Assembly: GCF_005144885.1 (NCBI RefSeq)
Contig: NZ_CP039690.1
Span: 2,431,001 to 2,495,000, forward strand
Direction: 5' to 3'
DNA: 64,000 nucleotides
DNA from: Phreatobacter stygius
Lineage (GTDB): Bacteria > Pseudomonadota > Alphaproteobacteria > Rhizobiales > Phreatobacteraceae
The notes under the pieces were generated by a model. It saw only the letters and a list, made by a program, of their open reading frames with translations, was not told the DNA's origin and did not search any database. Position numbers and translations under genes: made by a program. Shown piece by piece: positions 1-7,626 of this stretch; positions within the stretch are counted from its first letter, which is position 1; each line of letters opens with the position of its first letter.

Positions 1-116
1 AGGCAGCCGAGATTGTCGAGCACACGGCGAGCCTGGAAGGCGATCGTGCGGGCCGGCACAGCCGATGCCCGGACGCCGGCTGCATGGTCGATCAGCCCTT
101 CGATCGGATCGGTCAC
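1..116 (-). CDS. MmgE/PrpD family protein, N-terminal part (runs off window)
   Basis: Only the first ~38 residues are in the window. The start is a GTG at 116-114 that overlaps the TGA stop of the upstream TctC gene (GTGA), implying translational coupling. The translation (TDPIEGLIDHAAGV..., then ARTIAFQARRVLDNLGC) matches the usual MmgE/PrpD opening, in which an N-terminal helix is followed by a 'P..v...a...lLDtlGC' pattern. The family includes 2-methylcitrate dehydratase and many uncharacterised dehydratases or isomerases of carboxylic acids. The pairing with a tricarboxylate-type receptor fits an organic-acid substrate, but the exact reaction cannot be inferred from this fragment. Confidence 0.65.
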   Translation of the reverse strand, partial: MTDPIEGLIDHAAGVRASAVPARTIAFQARRVLDNLGC

Positions 117-1087
117 TGCTGCTCGATCCCGAGATCGCGGAACACCGCTTTGATCGTGACGATCTCGCGCTCCAGGCTGACCGCGAATTCGTCGGGCGAC
201 GAGGCGATCGGCTCGAAGCCGAGCTTGCCCATGCGCTCGGCGACTTCGGGCGCGCGCACCACCGCACGCATTTCATTGGCCAGCTTGTCGACGATCGGCC
301 GCGGCGTCCGGCCGGGCGCGAAGGCGCCGAGCCAGATGCCGATCTTGAACACCGGATCGGCCAGGCCGAGCTCGGTCAATGTCGGCAGGTCGGGCAAAGC
401 CGGAGACCGTTTGAGACCGGACACGGCGAGCGCCCTGAGCGCACCCTGCTCGATATGCTGGCGGGTATTGGCGATCGAGGCGAAGGACACCGCGATCTGG
501 TTGGCGATCAGGTCGTTCACGATCGGCGCTTCGCCACGATAGGGCACGTGGGTCAGGTTGAGCTTGAAATGGCGGTTCCACAACGCCTCACCCGCCAGAT
601 GCGCCGAGCCGCCGATACCCCAGGACCCGAAGGATAGAGGCTGACCCGAAGCCTTGGCCTGTTCGGCGAATTCCTGCGGCGTCCTGGCGGTGAACTTGGC
701 GCTGGTGACCAGGATCATCGGCGCCAGGAAAGCCTGGGTGATCGGCGCGAAATCCTTGATCGGGTCATAGGCGATGGTCTTGAACAGGGCGACATTGTTG
801 ACCTGCGTGTCGATCACCGTGAACAGGATGGTGTGGCCATCCGGCTCGGCGCGCGCCACCGCATTCGCCCCCAGCATGCCGCTGGCGCCGGTGCGGTTCT
901 CGATCACCACACCCTGGCCGAGCCGCCTGGCCAGGCCTTCGCCGACCAGGCGCGCGGTCGCGTCCAGCGGCCCCCCGGCTGAATAGGGCACGATGAAGAT
1001 GATCGGGCGGCTCGGAAAGGCCTGCGCCCGGGCCTGGCCGGCGACCGCGACGCCCGCCGCGCCGATGATGAATTGACGGCGATCCAT
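113..1087 (-). CDS. Bug-family tripartite tricarboxylate transporter receptor (TctC-like)
   Basis: A 324-residue periplasmic solute receptor. It opens with a twin-arginine-like signal (MDRRQFIIGAAGVAVAG, then an AxA-type QARAQ cleavage site) and continues with the Bug-family signature FPSRPIIFIVPYSAGGPLD and later GxSGMLGANAVARAEPDGHT. Length is typical. The start has a strong ribosome site (GGAGGGG). No TctA/TctB membrane subunits are visible nearby, as is common for the many orphan Bug receptors. It lies downstream of the AraC gene and is coupled to an MmgE/PrpD gene, so a carboxylic or aromatic acid ligand is likely. The ligand itself is not predictable. Confidence 0.93.
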   Translation of the reverse strand: MDRRQFIIGAAGVAVAGQARAQAFPSRPIIFIVPYSAGGPLDATARLVGEGLARRLGQGVVIENRTGASGMLGANAVARAEPDGHTILFTVIDTQVNNVALFKTIAYDPIKDFAPITQAFLAPMILVTSAKFTARTPQEFAEQAKASGQPLSFGSWGIGGSAHLAGEALWNRHFKLNLTHVPYRGEAPIVNDLIANQIAVSFASIANTRQHIEQGALRALAVSGLKRSPALPDLPTLTELGLADPVFKIGIWLGAFAPGRTPRPIVDKLANEMRAVVRAPEVAERMGKLGFEPIASSPDEFAVSLEREIVTIKAVFRDLGIEQQ

Positions 1088-1170
1088 CGGGACCCCTCCA
1101 TGACGACTGGAAGGAGTTTAGCGGCGGCGAAACCGCCGGTGAGGCCGAATGTTGCGTCAAGCCGGGCTTT

Positions 1171-2169
1171 TTATCGCGCGCTTGCGCCGTGCCGCGCGGC
1201 GCTCGGCGAAAATCCGAAACGGCCGCGAAAGGCGCGCGCGAATTTCGACGGACAGGCCCAGCCGGCATCGAGCGCAACCGCCAGCACCGTTCGATCGGTC
1301 GATTGCAAATCCACTAGCGCCTTGTCGAGGCGCTGCAGCCGCATGATCCGCGCCGGTGCGTCGCCGTGCCGCGCCTTGCTGGCGCGCCACAAGGTCGAGC
1401 GGGCATAACCGGTGGCGGCCTCGATCGCCTTGAGCCGGGTCGGCGCCGGCCGGCCGGCATTGAACTCGAGCAGGTTCTGCAACGCGCCGGCCGCTCCGTT
1501 GCGGCCGGCCAGGCCGGCGCCGCTTTGCGCCGAACGTCTGAGGAAAGCGCAGACGAGTTCGGCACCACGCCCGGACAGTGCGCTCAGCATCATGCGCTCG
1601 CTGGTCTCCCAGGGCTGGAAGCCGTCGAGAATGGCGCGTTCGCGGCTGGACCAGGGCCTATTCGCCAGGACGCGCCCGTCATCGGAGCCGAGCAGCACCG
1701 TGGTCTGGCCGTCGAGATCGATCGCGAGATCATGCACCAGGCGCGCCAGCGCCGACGGCGTCAGCCGGATCTGCAGGAAGGAGGCGGGCCCGGCCGGCAG
1801 GTGAACGATGAAACCGCCGCCGGCATTGGGGGCCCGCAAATGGGCGTGGCCGTTGCGGAAGCCGAGCGAACCCGGGCGCTGCCCGATGATCTCGCCCGAG
1901 ATGTCACCGGTCATGAAGAAGGTCAGCAGCAGTTGCGGACCGGGATGCAGATGAACCCGCACCGGACGGCCGAGCCTGAACCGGCCGAACACCGCCGACA
2001 CGCCGTTGTCGATCGCGCTGCGCAGAAAGATGTCCTGCCGGTCGGCGGAGCGATGGACGAATTCACTCATTTGCGGCAGCGGCGGCAGAACCGCATCGGG
2101 GGTGGCGCGCGGATCCGACAGACGGCGAATGAAGGCACCCTCGCCGATGGCCCGCGTTGCTATCTGCAT
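1171..2169 (-). CDS. AraC-family transcriptional regulator
   Basis: A 332-residue regulator. The first ~200 residues form a ligand-sensing region of the AraC-binding-like type (PVRVHLHPGPQLLLTFFMTG). The last ~100 residues hold the double helix-turn-helix domain, including GYARSTLWRA and the family-typical tail DAGWACPSKFARAFRGRFG followed by SP. It starts 12 bases after the CoA-ligase stop with a good ribosome site (GGGAGAAGG), so it is probably cotranscribed with the salicylate-CoA genes. Its place between the ligase and the Bug receptor suggests it controls one or both. The inducer is unknown; an aromatic acid or its CoA ester is the natural guess. Confidence 0.9.
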   Translation of the reverse strand: MQIATRAIGEGAFIRRLSDPRATPDAVLPPLPQMSEFVHRSADRQDIFLRSAIDNGVSAVFGRFRLGRPVRVHLHPGPQLLLTFFMTGDISGEIIGQRPGSLGFRNGHAHLRAPNAGGGFIVHLPAGPASFLQIRLTPSALARLVHDLAIDLDGQTTVLLGSDDGRVLANRPWSSRERAILDGFQPWETSERMMLSALSGRGAELVCAFLRRSAQSGAGLAGRNGAAGALQNLLEFNAGRPAPTRLKAIEAATGYARSTLWRASKARHGDAPARIMRLQRLDKALVDLQSTDRTVLAVALDAGWACPSKFARAFRGRFGFSPSAARHGASAR

Positions 2170-2181
2170 CGCCTTCTCCCG

Positions 2182-3813
2182 TCAGGACGCCTTTCCGAGC
2201 GGCCGCGACAGCAGCGCCTGGCGGTCGATCTTGCCGGAGCCCGTCTTCGGCAATTCGTCGAGATAGTCGACGCGCCGCGGATATTTATAGGGCAACAGCC
2301 TTTGCTTCACATAGGCCTGAAGTTCGGCGGTGCGGCTGCCGTCGGTCGCGCCGTCCGATGAAACGACGAAAGCGTGCAGCGTCATGCGCCGGTCCGGCAG
2401 TTCGACCGCCATGACCGCGCATTCGCGGACCGCCGGGTGATCGGCGAGCGCCAGTTCGATCTCCAGCGGATAGACCCATTGTCCGGACACCTTGATCAGG
2501 TCGTCGGCGCGGCCCTTGAAGGTGAAGAATCCGTCGGCGTCGCAGGTAAACCGGTCGCCGGTCCAGATCCAGCCGTCGCGGAACGTCTCGGCGGTCTTGT
2601 CCGGGCGGTTCCAATAGAGTGGCGCGCTCGAGCCGCCCCGGACCCACAGGATGCCTTCCTCGCCCGCGCCGGCGTCACGGCCGTCGCGATCGGTCAGCCT
2701 GACCTCGTAGCCGGGCACGCGCAGGCCGGCGGCGCCGGGTTTTCGCCGGCCAGGCAGGTTGGACAGGTAGATGTGCAGCGCCTCGGTCGAGCCGAGGCCT
2801 TCGACGATGTCGCGGCCGGCAATCGCCGTCCAGGCAGCGGCGGTCTCGTTCGCCAGCACCTCGGCCGCGGAGACGCAGAGCCGGAGCGAGGAGAAGTCGG
2901 TCCGCTCAACCTCGGCGGCATTGACCAGCGCGGTATAGAGTGTCGGCAGGCCGAAAAAGACGCTCGGGCGATAGCGCGTGATGCAATCGAGCACGGCGCG
3001 TGGCTCCGGCCGGCCCGGCAGGAGCACGCAGGCCGCACCGACCGAAAAGGGGAAGGTCAGCGAGTTGCCGAGACCATAGGCGAAGAAGATCTTCGGGACC
3101 GAGAAGCAGATGTCGTCTTCGCGCAAAGCCAGCACGTGCCGGCCATAGCTCGCCGCCGTATAGGCCATGTCGTGCTGGAGATGGACGATGCCCTTCGGCC
3201 GGCCGGTCGATCCGGACGAATACATCCAGAAGGCCATATCGTCGCGATGCGTGGCGGCGGCGGCGAGGCTGCCGTCGAAACCGGCAAGCCAGCGCGATGC
3301 GATGGTGACCTGCGCGGCGCCGGCAGGCTCGGCATCGGCTTGATCGCCAACCACGATGATGCGGTCGAGCCTTGCCCCGTCCGCCGCGAGGCCCGCCATG
3401 AGGCCGGCAAATCCCGGCTCGACGATCGCCACGCGCGCCGCGGAATCGTCGAGGTAATAACGCAGGAGCTCCGGCGGCGTCAGGGTATTGACCATCACCG
3501 GCACGAGGCCGGCCCGGATCGCGCCAAAAAAGGCGGCGGGATAGGCCGGCGTATCGTCGAGCAGCATCAGCACCCGCTCGCCGCGCTTGAGACCGAGCGC
3601 CAGCAGGCCCTGGCCGAAAAGCGCGGCGTCTTTTGCCAATCCCTCATAGGTCACATCGCCGAGCGGGCAATGGATCGCGATCCGGCCGCCGCGCCCGGCG
3701 GCGAGATTGTCGAACAGGATGGCGCTGGCATTGTAGCGCTCGGGCACGGCAAAGCCGATTTCGCGCGCCGCCGGGCCGTCATGCGGCACGGCATCAATGA
3801 TCCCGGCGCTCAT
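2182..3813 (-). CDS. Benzoate-CoA-ligase-family enzyme, predicted salicylate-CoA ligase
   Basis: A 543-residue acyl-adenylate-forming enzyme. The AMP-binding P-loop YSSGSTGRPKG lies near residues 198-208. The C-terminal hinge and catalytic-lysine region reads LPKTGSGKIDR. The N-terminus (RYNASAILFDNLAAGRGGR) and the MVNTLTPPELLRYYL segment are typical of benzoate/aminobenzoate-CoA ligases. The reaction would be aromatic acid + ATP + CoA -> aroyl-CoA + AMP + PPi in the cytoplasm. Its ATG overlaps the stop of the salicylyl-CoA 5-hydroxylase-like gene (ATGA), giving a two-gene unit. Substrate assignment to salicylate rests on this neighbour and on the gentisate genes nearby; benzoate or anthranilate cannot be excluded from sequence alone. 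Confidence 0.88.
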   Translation of the reverse strand: MSAGIIDAVPHDGPAAREIGFAVPERYNASAILFDNLAAGRGGRIAIHCPLGDVTYEGLAKDAALFGQGLLALGLKRGERVLMLLDDTPAYPAAFFGAIRAGLVPVMVNTLTPPELLRYYLDDSAARVAIVEPGFAGLMAGLAADGARLDRIIVVGDQADAEPAGAAQVTIASRWLAGFDGSLAAAATHRDDMAFWMYSSGSTGRPKGIVHLQHDMAYTAASYGRHVLALREDDICFSVPKIFFAYGLGNSLTFPFSVGAACVLLPGRPEPRAVLDCITRYRPSVFFGLPTLYTALVNAAEVERTDFSSLRLCVSAAEVLANETAAAWTAIAGRDIVEGLGSTEALHIYLSNLPGRRKPGAAGLRVPGYEVRLTDRDGRDAGAGEEGILWVRGGSSAPLYWNRPDKTAETFRDGWIWTGDRFTCDADGFFTFKGRADDLIKVSGQWVYPLEIELALADHPAVRECAVMAVELPDRRMTLHAFVVSSDGATDGSRTAELQAYVKQRLLPYKYPRRVDYLDELPKTGSGKIDRQALLSRPLGKAS

Positions 3814-4940
3814 GCCGCGACCGCCGCGTCATAGGCCGCGACGAAACGCGGCGCGACGGCCGCCAGGCGATCCTTGTCGACCCGGCCCGAGCGCGTCACA
3901 TAGCTCATGGCGAAGTCGAAAGGCGGCAACCGCATGTGATCGCGGAACCGTTCGTACCAGGCGGCCGACGCATCGGCGGCACGCAAGATCTTCTCGACGA
4001 TCGGCCGGCGCGCCGCCTCATAGGCCTGAAGCCCGGCCCGGACATCGCCCGGTTGGGCCTCCAGCGCCTTGACCAGGGCAATCACGTCCTCGATCGCCAG
4101 CCGCGTGCCCGAGCCGATCGAGAAATGCGCGGTATGCAGCGCGTCGCCGACCAGCGCCACATTGCCGGCATGCCAGCGCTGGGTGCGCAGCTTCGGGAAC
4201 TGCCGCCAGACCGACCGGTTGGAGATCAGCGGCTTTCCGGCGAGCGCTTCGGCGAAGACCCGTTCGCACAGGCCGCGCGACGCGTCCTCGTCCATCGCCG
4301 CGAACCCGGCCCGGGCAAAGGTCTCAGGATCACACTCGATGATGAATGTGCTCATGTCCGGCTGATAGCGATAGTGATGGGCATTGAAGACGCCGAGTTC
4401 GGTTTCGACGAAGCTCTGGGTCAGCGTCTCGAAGCGTTTCGCCACGCCATACCAGGCGAAGCGGTTGTCGAGATGGCTCATGGTCGGGCCGAATTCCGCC
4501 GCGCGGCTGCGCCGGGCGAGCGAATTGACGCCGTCGGCGCCGACGATCAGGTCGACCGGACCGAATTCGTCGAGCGAGCGCACCACCCGCCCATAGGCCG
4601 GCGCGACGCCGACATCGCCGGCACGCTGCTGCAGCAGGCGCAAGAGCTCCAGCCTGCCGATCGCGGAAAAGCCGATGCCGTCAATGGCAATGGACCGGCC
4701 GCGATGCACCAGCGTGATGTCCGACCAGGTCTGCATCCGGGGCGCGATCAGCGCATGGGTTTCGGCGTCATCCTCGCGCAGGAAGTCCAGAGCGCGATCG
4801 GAAAACACCACGCCGAAGCCGAATGTGGCATCGGCGGCGTTTTGTTCGACGACGATCAGCTCGTCGCCGGGATGGCGGCGCTTCCACAAGGTGGCGAAGA
4901 CCAGGCCGGCAGGCCCGGCGCCCAGAACAGCGATGCGCAT
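3810..4940 (-). CDS. FAD-dependent monooxygenase, predicted salicylyl-CoA 5-hydroxylase
   Basis: A 376-residue class A flavin monooxygenase. It has the N-terminal dinucleotide motif GAGPAG at residues 7-12, a mid DG-type segment (LIVGADGVNSLARR) and the FAD ribityl motif GDALHTAHFSIGSG. The sequence resembles salicylyl-CoA 5-hydroxylase (SdgC type) and the N-terminal half of 2-aminobenzoyl-CoA monooxygenase/reductase. It lacks the old-yellow-enzyme reductase half of the latter, which favours simple hydroxylation. The chosen ATG at 4940 has a GGAGGA ribosome site; the open frame extends further upstream without support. With the ligase and thioesterase it would convert salicylyl-CoA to gentisyl-CoA using NAD(P)H and O2. 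Confidence 0.86.
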   Translation of the reverse strand: MRIAVLGAGPAGLVFATLWKRRHPGDELIVVEQNAADATFGFGVVFSDRALDFLREDDAETHALIAPRMQTWSDITLVHRGRSIAIDGIGFSAIGRLELLRLLQQRAGDVGVAPAYGRVVRSLDEFGPVDLIVGADGVNSLARRSRAAEFGPTMSHLDNRFAWYGVAKRFETLTQSFVETELGVFNAHHYRYQPDMSTFIIECDPETFARAGFAAMDEDASRGLCERVFAEALAGKPLISNRSVWRQFPKLRTQRWHAGNVALVGDALHTAHFSIGSGTRLAIEDVIALVKALEAQPGDVRAGLQAYEAARRPIVEKILRAADASAAWYERFRDHMRLPPFDFAMSYVTRSGRVDKDRLAAVAPRFVAAYDAAVAA

Positions 4941-5063
4941 GTGATGTCCTCCGACGACGGCCCGGTCGCGACCGGGCTCTTGTGCATTTGACAATATGAA
5001 AAGCATTATCCAAAAGAGAACGCAAGGCCGCCGCATGGACCAGGCGAAATCCGGAGAGCGCTC
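4941..5063. promoter_or_regulatory. Divergent promoter region of the salicylate-CoA genes
   Basis: A 123-base gap between the minus-strand hydroxylase and the plus-strand thioesterase, with an AT-rich core at about 4983-5018. It contains TTGACAATATG at 4988-4998 and AAGCATTAT at 5001-5009. Closely similar words (TTGACAGTATG and AGTATGCTT) recur in the other divergent gap of the cluster at 7526-7554. I infer a shared operator or promoter element. No convincing -10 hexamer is evident at 17 bases from the TTGACA, so the exact promoter is unassigned. Confidence 0.5.
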
Positions 5064-5477
5064 ATGTCGGAACCGGGCTTCCAGTGCCGTTTCACCATCG
5101 AATGGGGCGATTGCGACGAAGCCGGCATCGTCTATTACCCGCGCTATCTCGATCTCTTCGACCGGACCTTCCAGGGCTTCCTGCGCAGTCGCGGCCTGAG
5201 CCAGCGGGTGCTGCGCGCCCGTTTCGGCATCGTCGGCACGGCGATCGTCGAGGCCCACGCCGAATTCCGCGGACCCGCCACCTATGACGACGAACTCGTC
5301 GCCATGGCTTCGATCACGGCCTGGCACGACAGGCGCTTCCGGATCGACTACCGCCTCGTGCGGGCGGACAAACCGATCGTGACCGGTTACGAAGACCGGG
5401 CCTGGGTCGGCCGCGACCCGGCCGGCAGGCTCGCGGGACAGCCGATCCCCGAGGCGTTCAGAACGGCGATGGAGTGA
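5064..5477 (+). CDS. 4-hydroxybenzoyl-CoA-type hotdog thioesterase, predicted gentisyl-CoA thioesterase
   Basis: A 137-residue single hotdog-fold acyl-CoA thioesterase. Residues 14-24 (WGDCDEAGIVY) match the active-site loop of Pseudomonas 4-hydroxybenzoyl-CoA thioesterase. Asp18 corresponds to its catalytic Asp17, and the following PRYLDLFD matches the conserved helix start. The ATG has a GGAGAG ribosome site. It is the first gene of the plus-strand arm, divergent from the hydroxylase, and lies 6 bases before the iclR-type gene. It probably releases gentisate from gentisyl-CoA, the step needed between the CoA-dependent hydroxylation and the ring-cleaving dioxygenase. Confidence 0.88.
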   Translation: MSEPGFQCRFTIEWGDCDEAGIVYYPRYLDLFDRTFQGFLRSRGLSQRVLRARFGIVGTAIVEAHAEFRGPATYDDELVAMASITAWHDRRFRIDYRLVRADKPIVTGYEDRAWVGRDPAGRLAGQPIPEAFRTAME

Positions 5478-5483
5478 GGCAGA

Positions 5484-6284
5484 ATGGCGATCAAGCCGGT
5501 GGCGGCCGACGACAACGCCGATGCGGATGCGCCGCGCCGGGGCATCGGTTCAGCCGACAAGGCGGTCGACATGCTGGTGGCCCTGATCGAGGCCGGTCGG
5601 GCCGCGCCCTTGCGTGACCTGGCCCGGGCGACCGACATGCCGGCGAGCCTGGCGCACCGCTATCTCTCGAGCCTTGTCGCCCGCCGGCTCGCCCGCCAGG
5701 ACGGCGCGACCGGCTTCTACGATCTCGGCCCGCTGGCCATCCGCCTGGGCGCCGAGGCGCTCGGCCGCGTCGATCCGCTGGCTCTGGCCATGGAAGCCAT
5801 GCCGGCACTGTGCGACGAAACCGGCCTGACGGTCCTGCTCAACGTCCTCGGCGATAGCGGTCCGGTCATCGTGCGCTGGCAACGCAGCCGGGTGCCCTTC
5901 ATGACGACGCTCGCCGTCGGCGCGACCTTGCCGCTGACCCAGTCGGCAACCGGGCGCGTGCTGCTGGCCTTCCTGCCGGCCAGGCCCGTCGCCAGGCTGA
6001 TCGAGCGCGACACGGCTGCTCCCGGCCTCGCGGCGCGCCTCGCCCAGATCAGGACGCGGGGTTACGACACCGCCGATTCGACCGTCATTCCCGGCCTCGC
6101 GGCGATCAGCGCGCCGGTGCTCGACGCCCAGGACGAGGCGGTCGCGGCCCTCACCCTGGTCGGCGCCGGGCCGGACGTGCGTCCGCTGCAGCAAAAGGCG
6201 ATCGACGCGCTGATGGCGACCTGCCGCCATGTTTCGGGTCAATGCGGCAGCGACTTCCTGGCAAGGCTCGAAGGACCGGCCTAG
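5484..6284 (+). CDS. IclR-family transcriptional regulator
   Basis: A 266-residue regulator with an N-terminal winged helix (about residues 20-85: ADKAVDMLVALIEAG, then LRDLARATDMP and LAHRYLSSLVARRL). The C-terminal IclR effector domain includes LAMEAMPALCDETGLTVLLN. IclR proteins commonly control aromatic catabolic operons by binding small acids. It follows the thioesterase closely and its stop overlaps that of the convergent marR gene by 4 bases. Likely target promoters are the two divergent gaps of the cluster; this is inference from position. Confidence 0.92.
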   Translation: MAIKPVAADDNADADAPRRGIGSADKAVDMLVALIEAGRAAPLRDLARATDMPASLAHRYLSSLVARRLARQDGATGFYDLGPLAIRLGAEALGRVDPLALAMEAMPALCDETGLTVLLNVLGDSGPVIVRWQRSRVPFMTTLAVGATLPLTQSATGRVLLAFLPARPVARLIERDTAAPGLAARLAQIRTRGYDTADSTVIPGLAAISAPVLDAQDEAVAALTLVGAGPDVRPLQQKAIDALMATCRHVSGQCGSDFLARLEGPA

Positions 6285-6745
6285 GTCTCGAAGCCCCGGC
6301 GCGGCGCGCGCGACGCTTCGTTGTTGAGGGTGACGAGATCGATCAGCAAGGCCACCAGCTTGTCCTGATCGGCGCGCTTGAGCGGACCGAGGATCCGTTC
6401 CTGCGCCCTCTGGACCCCGGGCTCGGCCTGTTCGAGCAATGCGGCCCCTTCCGGCGTCAGGGCCAAAAGCTTGATGCGCTTGTCGGAGGGGCTGCCGCTG
6501 CGGAGGATCCAGCCTTTGCCCTCGAGCCGTTCCAGCACCCCGCCGACGGTTGGCCGATCGAAGGCGATCAGGCCGGCGAGCCGCGTCGCGTCGATGCCGG
6601 GATGCTCGCGAATGGCATAAAGCGCGGCATATTGAACCGGCGTCAGGTCGAGATCGGCGGTTTCCTCCAGGAAGATGGCGACCGCGATTTGCTGCGCGCG
6701 GCGGATCAGATAGCCGGGCTTGGCGTAGAGCAGCGGCAACGACAT
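6281..6745 (-). CDS. MarR-family transcriptional regulator
   Basis: A 154-residue winged-helix regulator. The family pattern is clear: DLTPVQYAALYAIREHPGIDA, the recognition region TRLAGLIAFDRPTVGGVLERLE, then a wing (KGWILRSGSPSDKRIKLLALT). It has a good ribosome site (GGAGAT). Upstream, at 6766-6809, is a long perfect inverted repeat that could be its own operator. It lies behind the isomerase gene on the same strand, a common arrangement for regulators of aromatic-acid ring-cleavage genes, often released by an aromatic acid or its CoA ester. Confidence 0.92.
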   Translation of the reverse strand: MSLPLLYAKPGYLIRRAQQIAVAIFLEETADLDLTPVQYAALYAIREHPGIDATRLAGLIAFDRPTVGGVLERLEGKGWILRSGSPSDKRIKLLALTPEGAALLEQAEPGVQRAQERILGPLKRADQDKLVALLIDLVTLNNEASRAPRRGFET

Positions 6746-6765
6746 GAAGCGGGATCTCCGTCCTC

Positions 6766-6809
6766 GCCCGAATGTCTCGCGTGGTTATGGCCGCGTGAGA
6801 CATTCGGGC
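6766..6809. promoter_or_regulatory. 13-bp perfect inverted repeat upstream of marR
   Basis: Left arm GCCCGAATGTCTC (6766-6778) and right arm GAGACATTCGGGC (6797-6809) are perfect complements separated by 18 bases. It sits 21 bases upstream of the marR start, between that gene and the isomerase gene on the same strand. There is no T-run downstream on the minus strand, so a classical terminator is unlikely. A regulator operator, with arm centres about three helical turns apart, or a stable mRNA hairpin are the alternatives. Confidence 0.6.
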
Positions 6810-6864
6810 TGGCCTCCCGGGATAGCCGATCCCCGGCCGGCTGGTCGAGGGGCTGGCTGATCGG

Positions 6865-7497
6865 TCACTCGGCGTCCGGCTGCCGATCGGGTGCTGCGTC
6901 GCGGAAGGCGGCGAGGCCGGCGCAAGCCTGTTCGATGGCGATCAGCCGCGGGAAAGCCTCGACCGCCACGCCGAACCGCCGGGCATTGGCGAGCTGCGGA
7001 ACGAGACAGATATCGGCGAGTGTCGGCCGTTCACCGAAGCAGAACGGGCCCGGCTCGCCGTCGAGCAGCGCCGCGCAGGCGGTGAGCCCGTCTCGATTGA
7101 CGCTGGCCGCCCAGGCCTGGACCTCGGCTTCGGCGATGCCGAGCCGGCGCAGCCGCGCCAGCACCTTCAGGTTCTGCACCGGATGGATGTCGCAGGCGAT
7201 CGCAAGCGCGAACGCTTTCGCCCGTACCCGCCGCCAGGGATCCGAGGGCAGAAGCGGCGGCGACGGCCTCAACTCCTCCAGCCAGTCGATGATCGCCAGC
7301 GACTGGGTCAGGAGCCCGCCGTCATCGGTTTCGAGCGTCGGCACCAGCCCTTGCGGGTTCAGCGCGAGATAAGCCTCGGCATTCTGTTCGCCCTTGCGCA
7401 GGTGATGCGCCACCTGGGCGGCCTGGAGCCCCTTGAGATTGAGCGCGATGCGCACCCGGTAGCTCGCCGAACTGCGGAAATAGCCGTGCAGCACCAT
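6865..7497 (-). CDS. maiA: Zeta-class GST, maleylpyruvate/maleylacetoacetate isomerase
   Basis: A 210-residue glutathione-S-transferase-fold isomerase. The glutathione-site segment near residues 8-24 (SSASYRVRIALNLKGL) is the zeta-class signature, and PQGLVPTLETDDGGLLTQSLAIIDWLEE is the usual cis-Pro/ESxAI region. In the gentisate pathway this enzyme isomerises maleylpyruvate to fumarylpyruvate. It is divergent from the gentisate dioxygenase gene across a 129-base control region. Sequence alone does not separate maleylpyruvate from maleylacetoacetate specificity; the gentisate dioxygenase next door favours maleylpyruvate. Confidence 0.92.
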   Translation of the reverse strand: MVLHGYFRSSASYRVRIALNLKGLQAAQVAHHLRKGEQNAEAYLALNPQGLVPTLETDDGGLLTQSLAIIDWLEELRPSPPLLPSDPWRRVRAKAFALAIACDIHPVQNLKVLARLRRLGIAEAEVQAWAASVNRDGLTACAALLDGEPGPFCFGERPTLADICLVPQLANARRFGVAVEAFPRLIAIEQACAGLAAFRDAAPDRQPDAE

Positions 7498-7626
7498 GCC
7501 GGTATCGCTCCATGCCTGAACAAGATTGACAGTATGCTTTCAATAAGTATGCTTATGAATAGGAGCTGTCAAATCAAGGCGGCCACGGGAAAGCGGTCGT
7601 CCGCGACCACATAAGGAGCGCCGAAC
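7498..7626. promoter_or_regulatory. Divergent promoter region, gentisate dioxygenase / isomerase
   Basis: This gap contains a perfect -35 hexamer TTGACA (7526-7531), a 16-base spacer and a plausible -10 TATGCT (7548-7553) for the gentisate operon. Overlapping them is a direct repeat AGTATGCTT at 7531-7539 and 7546-7554, 15 bases apart. The second copy lies inside a near-palindrome ATAAG-TATG-CTTAT (7543-7556). A regulator bound to these repeats would cover the promoter, so repression by the cluster's IclR or MarR protein is plausible. The dioxygenase start has an AAGGAG ribosome site. Confidence 0.6.

Noticed and set aside
5550-6803. 417-residue minus-strand frame over the iclR/marR region
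   Set aside because: Runs opposite IclR and out of frame with MarR, both of which have clear domain signatures.
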